Source: Micromonospora saelicesensis
GTDB taxonomy: Bacteria > Actinomycetota > Actinomycetes > Mycobacteriales > Micromonosporaceae
Direction: 5' to 3'
Length of the DNA: 64,000 bases
Assembly: GCF_900091575.1 (NCBI RefSeq)
Contig: NZ_FMCR01000001.1
Span: 248,001 to 312,000, forward strand
Positions 59,962-64,000 of this stretch are shown here, one piece after another; the first letter of the stretch is position 1, and each line of letters begins with the position of its first letter. The translations under genes were made by a program, and so were the position numbers. Under the pieces are notes generated by a model, which made no database searches, was not told the DNA's origin, and was given only the letters and a program-made list of their open reading frames with translations.

Positions 59962-61065
59962 TCAGCAGGTGAGGCCTTTGGGCAGGTGGATGCGTGCGGC
60001 GGGGATGCCGAGTGCGCACAGCCGTGGCCGCGCGTCGGCAAGCATCGCGGGTGGGCCGCAGAGGTAGATGTCCTGACCGGGCTGGTGGTGTTCGAGGGCG
60101 ATGGTCAGGGCGTCGCCCTGCTCGGCCGGCTCCGCGCAGGGGTCGTCGGAGAGCGCCGGCACGATGGTCAGCCAGTCGTGGGCGCATTGCAGCTTGTCGA
60201 GGGCGATCGAGTCGTACAGGTCGGTGAAGGTGCGCACGCCGACGATCAGCGTCACCCGCCGGCCGTCCGGTGCGGCGGCGACGTGCTCGACCAGGGCGCG
60301 CATCGGCGCCAGGCCGGTGCCGCCGGCGACAAGTAGCAGATCGCTCGTGGTCGCCGGGTCGAGGCTCAGCCCGGTGTCGGCGGGTGGGCCGAGCCAGAGC
60401 AGCTCGCCGGGGCGTACCTCATGGACCAGGCGGTGGGAGACGGTGCCGGCGGGTACGGCGCGGACGTGCAGCTCGACGGTGCCGTCCGCGCGTGGGGCAT
60501 TGGCCGGTGAGAACCAGCGCCAGTGGCCGGGCCGGCTTGGCGTACAGACCGGCACGGCCTGACCTGGCTGGAAGGGCAGTCGCCGCCAGGGACGTACCGT
60601 CAGGATGGCGATGTCGGGCGACGGCCGGTCGTGGCCGATCACCTCGACGTGCCACCAGGCCCGTCCGTCGCCGGCCTGCGCGGCGGCGCGGCGGATGGCG
60701 TGCGTGGCGCGGTACAGTGCGCGCTCGGCGGCGATGGTGAGCTGCGGCGTCCACAGTGGGCGCGCGTGGCGGGCAACGGTCGCGAGCAGCGCGTCGCCGA
60801 TGGTGGTGGCGTGCGGGAGCAGGTCGAAGTGACGGTACGCGTGGCCGAGCACCCGGAGCAGCGCCGCCCGGTTCGCCGGGGCGTCGCCGCCGACCAGGAG
60901 GCGGCCCAGCGCGCTGAAGAACAGCGGCGCGGCGCGCTGTGGGAGCAGCCCGGGTCGGCGGTCTTCGAGGGTGCACCAGAAGTCGCCGGCGGCCCGCACG
61001 TCGACCGACTCCCAGGCGGCCTCCAGACTCACGCGAGCCGGATGGTCGTCGTTCACTGTGGGCAT
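59962..61065 (-). CDS. globin-domain FAD/NAD(P)H reductase (flavohaemoglobin-like)
   Basis: A 367-residue fusion. The globin domain (about 1-140) carries the proximal-His helix in RVLGHAYRHFDLLPHATTIG. The FAD domain has RWFSPANAP and PGQAVPVCTP, and the NAD domain LLLVAGGTGLAPMRALVEHV and IYLCGPPAMLADA. Flavohaemoglobins detoxify nitric oxide to nitrate. This one has a reshaped N-terminus, lacking a clear distal-pocket Tyr and Gln, and may be of the single-domain-related FHb group. ATG 61065 follows GGAG; the earlier frame adds 41 Arg/Pro-rich residues of unlikely sequence. Confidence 0.88.
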   Translation of the reverse strand: MPTVNDDHPARVSLEAAWESVDVRAAGDFWCTLEDRRPGLLPQRAAPLFFSALGRLLVGGDAPANRAALLRVLGHAYRHFDLLPHATTIGDALLATVARHARPLWTPQLTIAAERALYRATHAIRRAAAQAGDGRAWWHVEVIGHDRPSPDIAILTVRPWRRLPFQPGQAVPVCTPSRPGHWRWFSPANAPRADGTVELHVRAVPAGTVSHRLVHEVRPGELLWLGPPADTGLSLDPATTSDLLLVAGGTGLAPMRALVEHVAAAPDGRRVTLIVGVRTFTDLYDSIALDKLQCAHDWLTIVPALSDDPCAEPAEQGDALTIALEHHQPGQDIYLCGPPAMLADARPRLCALGIPAARIHLPKGLTC

Positions 61066-61295
61066 GCCGGCTCCAAGTCGTTGATTGATGGGCTGGCACC
61101 GGGGCGGGCGGGAGGAGCTGCGCCGTTGAGGGCCGGCGCAACTCCGGGACAAGGCACCCGCCCCGGGCCATGCACCCATCCTGTTCAAGTAGCTGAAACC
61201 GCGACATGACTACTCGCTGTACTTGCGCTGTACCTATGCTGCATTGGAGTCGTTAAGCTGCCCGGAGCGGCCACGATGCGATCGGGGGCGAAACC
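61066..61295. promoter_or_regulatory. divergent promoter region between the globin-reductase and the XRE gene
   Basis: The 230-bp gap separates two divergent genes and should carry both promoters. I see no palindrome or -10 element I would defend. The sequence AACCGCGACATGACTACTCG... lowers to about 55-60% GC locally. Confidence 0.4.
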
Positions 61296-62456
61296 TTGCC
61301 TACTGTCCAGGCGTGGACAGGTCGCGAAACCCGTGCGCTGCGGCAAGCCCTACGCATGAGCATTCGCGACTTCGCGGAAAACCTCGGCGTTAGCGAGCGG
61401 ACCGTCTCCAAATGGGAAGCCGGCCGAGACGCGGTGCAGCCTCGGCCGGAGATGCAGGCTGCGCTCGACACCGTCCTGAGCAGAGCCGGAGATGGGGCAG
61501 GAGATCGTTTCGTCGCTGCCACTAGCAGGACTGATCTCGTAGACAGCCGCTTCGGTGCTCGCTATCAGGTCCAGTCGCACAAGTTCATACCGGCATACAC
61601 AGGTGCGTCGGCGGCCGCGAAGCTCGCTGCGCAGGACGCCTTTCACCCGCGACCGCACGAGTGGCTAGAGGTCTCAATCGCTGGGGTGCCTCACGCGGAA
61701 GGGACGTGCACGGCTCACCTCTTCGCGTGCGGTGTCGTGGTGCTGCACCTCAGCCAAGAGCTGCACTTCAGCACATTGGCCTCGCTCGCCGCCTGGCGGT
61801 ACGCCAGCTACGAGCAGGACTTGCCTTGGGCGGCCGACCAAGTTGCGCGGCTACTCTCGCCCACCCGGTCCACGGATCACGCCGCGCCCGAATACGTCCT
61901 GTCGATGTACGTCCTGCAAGAGCCTGCCTGGAGCGGCGCCGAACTAGAGACCGCCCTACGCCTCATGAGCCTGCCGTCTGTACTGGTCAACCGGCGAGCA
62001 CACCCTTTTCCCGAACCAGTCGGCGACGACGTCGAACGCCGCTTGCTTGCCCAAGGCTTCGATCAGCCGTCAATTCAGCCCTTCGGCGTGCACGGACTCT
62101 CCGTGGGCTACGCCAGTTGGGCGGGCATGGCCTACCACGCGCTCTCCCCCGAGCAGGCCCTCGTGATTGACGACCTGGTGTCCTGTGAGGTCGACGTGCA
62201 GATGCTCTGGGCCTACTGCCGTCACATTCAGCGTCAGGTCGAGGATGGGCAAGACCCGGCGATGCCACGCGAGTTTGGATGGCGCTTCCTCCGTGCTGCC
62301 CACTCACGGTTGACGACGGCCAGAGCACGTGAGACATCGCAGCACTGCATGATGCGCGAGGCGGCGCTCTCAACGAGCGGCCTACCGGAACGTCTGACGC
62401 AGGCTCAGACAGCCCTTCGCGAGACCGCCGCGTTGAGTGGCAGAGTCAACACATGA
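61296..62456 (+). CDS. XRE-family regulator with large C-terminal domain
   Basis: The 386-residue regulator begins at TTG 61296 after GGGGGCG. Its HTH (RETRALRQALRMSIRDFAEN, LGVSERTVSKWEAGRDAVQP) is followed by about 300 residues with HEWLEVSIAGVPHAEGTCTA, LHLSQELHFSTLASLAAWRY and PFGVHGLSVGYASWAGMAYH. These resemble the long XRE regulators of streptomycetes with an unknown effector domain. The ATGA overlap with the isochorismatase gene shows translational coupling, so it probably senses or controls that function. Confidence 0.85.
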   Translation: MPTVQAWTGRETRALRQALRMSIRDFAENLGVSERTVSKWEAGRDAVQPRPEMQAALDTVLSRAGDGAGDRFVAATSRTDLVDSRFGARYQVQSHKFIPAYTGASAAAKLAAQDAFHPRPHEWLEVSIAGVPHAEGTCTAHLFACGVVVLHLSQELHFSTLASLAAWRYASYEQDLPWAADQVARLLSPTRSTDHAAPEYVLSMYVLQEPAWSGAELETALRLMSLPSVLVNRRAHPFPEPVGDDVERRLLAQGFDQPSIQPFGVHGLSVGYASWAGMAYHALSPEQALVIDDLVSCEVDVQMLWAYCRHIQRQVEDGQDPAMPREFGWRFLRAAHSRLTTARARETSQHCMMREAALSTSGLPERLTQAQTALRETAALSGRVNT

Positions 62457-62992
62457 GCGAGAAGCGTGCTGCCCTGATCGTCGTCGACATGCAGAACGGC
62501 TTCATCAACGACCGCAGCCGAGGCGTCATCCAAAAGGTCGTCGAGCTGGTCGAGTACTGGGAGGCGACCGGACGACCTGTGGTGTTCACCCGCTATCACA
62601 ACTACCCCGGTAGCCCGTTCGAGCGATTGATCCACTGGTCCTCGGTGCAGCACCCGCCCGAGACTGACATCGTGCCCGAGCTGGCGCAGCACGTGAGTCG
62701 CGCACGAGCGGTGATTGACAAGAGGATCTATTCGTATTTCTCCTCTGAGGGTGCCGCATTGACGGATCAAGAGGGGTGGACCGACCTGGTGTTCTGTGGC
62801 GTGGCGACGGAGAGTTGCGTGCTCAAGTCGGCGGTTGACGCCTTCGAACGCGACCTGACACCGTGGCTCGTGACCGATGCGTCCGCCAGCCACGGCGGAC
62901 AACCCGCACACGAGGCCGGCCTGCTAGTTGCGCGTCGGTTCATCGGTGCCGGGCAGCTGCTCCCTAGCGACGACGTGAGCGTCAGAGTCTGA
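62453..62992 (+). CDS. isochorismatase-family cysteine hydrolase
   Basis: A 179-residue hydrolase with the complete catalytic triad: Asp in ALIVVDMQNGFIND, Lys in AVIDKRIYSYFS, and Cys in CGVATESCVLKSAVDAFERD. The family cleaves amides, carbamates or vinyl ethers, such as nicotinamide or isochorismate. Its ATG overlaps the XRE stop by 4 bp. Confidence 0.92.
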   Translation: MSEKRAALIVVDMQNGFINDRSRGVIQKVVELVEYWEATGRPVVFTRYHNYPGSPFERLIHWSSVQHPPETDIVPELAQHVSRARAVIDKRIYSYFSSEGAALTDQEGWTDLVFCGVATESCVLKSAVDAFERDLTPWLVTDASASHGGQPAHEAGLLVARRFIGAGQLLPSDDVSVRV

Positions 62993-63059
62993 GAGGCGGG
63001 GCGGCGGCCCAGCCCATATCCGCTCGCTGCACGTCGGCCGGCTCGGGCAGACTGCGGGC

Positions 63060-63572
63060 ATGACGGAGCGCCCCGTGCTGTATCTGGTCGTCTGCGCCGC
63101 CGGCCCAGCGGAAGACATCGACGAGCTGGTAGACCTGCTGATCGCCGACGGCTGGCGAGTGTGCATGATCGTCAGCCCGACGGCAGCTCTGTGGCTCGAC
63201 CGGGCGGCGTTGGAAGGTAAGACTGGCTATCTCGTCCGTGTGGAGTGGCGGATGCCTGGCGACCCGGAACCGCACCCGCCAGCCGATGTTGTGTTGGCCG
63301 TGCCTGTCACGTTCAACACGGTGACGAAGTGGGCGCTGGGCATCAACGACACGTTGGCACTGGGCATCCTCAACGAGTCGCTGGGCGCGGACCTACCGAT
63401 CTTTGCCTTTCCACACGTCAAGGCGGAGTTGGCCGCCCACCCGGCGTACGCCGGCCGCGTGGCGGTTCTGCGCGCTGCAGGCGTCGTCGTCGTTGACGGG
63501 AATGTGCTCAACCCTGTACTCGGGCCGGACCGTTGGGGCTTGGTCATCGAGGCCCTCCGCTCGGCTCGATAA
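63060..63572 (+). CDS. HFCD-type flavoprotein
   Basis: The 170-residue flavoprotein has the Rossmann-like start PVLYLVVCAAGPAEDIDELV and the FMN-binding PADVVLAVPVTFNTVTKWAL, followed by GINDTLALGILNESLG, as in phosphopantothenoylcysteine decarboxylase and EpiD-like proteins. The active-site His of those decarboxylases is not clearly present. Its role is unknown. It follows the isochorismatase gene by 67 bp. Confidence 0.85.
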   Translation: MTERPVLYLVVCAAGPAEDIDELVDLLIADGWRVCMIVSPTAALWLDRAALEGKTGYLVRVEWRMPGDPEPHPPADVVLAVPVTFNTVTKWALGINDTLALGILNESLGADLPIFAFPHVKAELAAHPAYAGRVAVLRAAGVVVVDGNVLNPVLGPDRWGLVIEALRSAR

Positions 63573-64000
63573 TTACAGGTCCTATTCCCTGATGAGGGCG
63601 AGCCACCCAACCGAGGCGGGCGACTTCGGCAGGCCCCGCTCCGCTGGGCCGCGTCGAAAAAGAGCCAGGTGAGGTAATGAACGTTGAGCTGCTCGCGTTA
63701 CAAGGGCTGCTTCGAAGCAACAGCTAAGCCGGTCACCGAATGTTCGGGTGCGACGGCGTAAGAGGGGATCCACATCACCATGCCTCAAGGTAACCGAGGC
63801 GGAACCTGCGCCAATTTCCTCTGATTGGAACCGGTGGCCCACGGACAAGGAACAGCTACTCATGCCGCGCGTCCGTCGCCACGAAGCTGGAGCCGTACGG
63901 GCTTGGTAACGATCGGCACGCCACGTCAAGCATCCCAACTCCCGGTCTTGCCACAACCCGACGTTGATCGATCGTGGCCCAGGGTTATCCGCGCCCCGGC
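63573..64000. other. 428-bp terminal stretch without a clear gene
   Basis: No long open frame here looks real. A 16-codon frame at 63677-63727 (MNVELLALQGLLRSNS) has GGTGAGGT just upstream and a TAA stop. Its ELLALQ string faintly recalls class III lanthipeptide leaders, but it is too short for a leader plus core. I see no RNA gene. Confidence 0.4.

Noticed and set aside
63677-63727. Possible class III lanthipeptide leader (ELLALQ)
   Set aside because: Only 16 codons with no core peptide, and no class III synthetase gene in the window.
63582-63956. 124-codon minus-strand frame near the right edge
   Set aside because: No ribosome binding site, no domain, and composition unlike the coding genes here.

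Overview
The window is very GC-rich (about 70-73% by eye in most genes) with frequent GTG starts. It carries secreted plant-polymer hydrolases with CBM2/Pro-Thr linkers, many cell-wall enzymes, an F420-type oxidoreductase, two NarL-type two-component systems and leaderless-type promoters. This points to a soil or plant-associated actinomycete, most likely Micromonosporaceae (Micromonospora-like). The genus call is inference from gene content and style; no rRNA is present. I saw no tRNA, rRNA, CRISPR array or intact insertion sequence.

Layout. 1-7.7 kb: start of an FAD monooxygenase, a GH12 endoglucanase with CBM2 behind a CebR-like operator, an amidase whose signal peptide lies in a different frame, an aldo/keto reductase, a LigD-like phosphoesterase fused to a decayed ligase domain, threonine synthase, and a PL3-type pectate lyase behind a second palindromic operator. 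7.7-16.3 kb: GH15 hydrolase, cupin, sulfotransferase, beta-family protein, IscA-like protein without cysteine, flavin oxidoreductase, aquaporin, PBP4-type carboxypeptidase. 16.3-23.3 kb: two paralogous small CRND/PCRLHRWG proteins, an anchored secreted protein, pentapeptide-repeat protein, serine hydrolase, a possible caspase-like protein, and a peptidoglycan-binding M15 peptidase. 23.4-34.8 kb: two sensor kinase/response regulator pairs, each facing an ABC exporter. 34.8-47.8 kb: mixed metabolism and regulation (Tat-exported metallo-hydrolase, beta-lactamase-like protein divergent from a LysR regulator, reductases, two regulators, a DrrAB-like exporter).

47.8-56.3 kb is the accessory part. 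A 15-bp inverted repeat precedes a very large AAA/TPR regulator. Next is an HTH-DUF4180 pair, then a lower-GC orphan DGQHR (DndB-like) gene, then a decayed second copy of HTH-DUF4180 and an OGG-fold gene. A truncated OGG C-terminus sits beside the first pair, so an HTH-DUF4180-OGG module appears to have been duplicated around the DGQHR gene. A 26-bp sequence from its 3' boundary recurs after a DUF1963 gene, just before a run of 56 G residues that is probably an assembly or sequencing artefact. 56.3-64 kb: a secreted protein of three 88-residue repeats, a FnIII-CBM3-like protein, an M16-like protein with a changed active site, a globin-reductase, and an XRE/isochorismatase/flavoprotein set.

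Most promising for new biology: the DGQHR island, the pseudo-ligase fusion, the stand-alone His/Cys protein at 21.0 kb, the split-signal amidase, and the M16-like protein with HxxQH.
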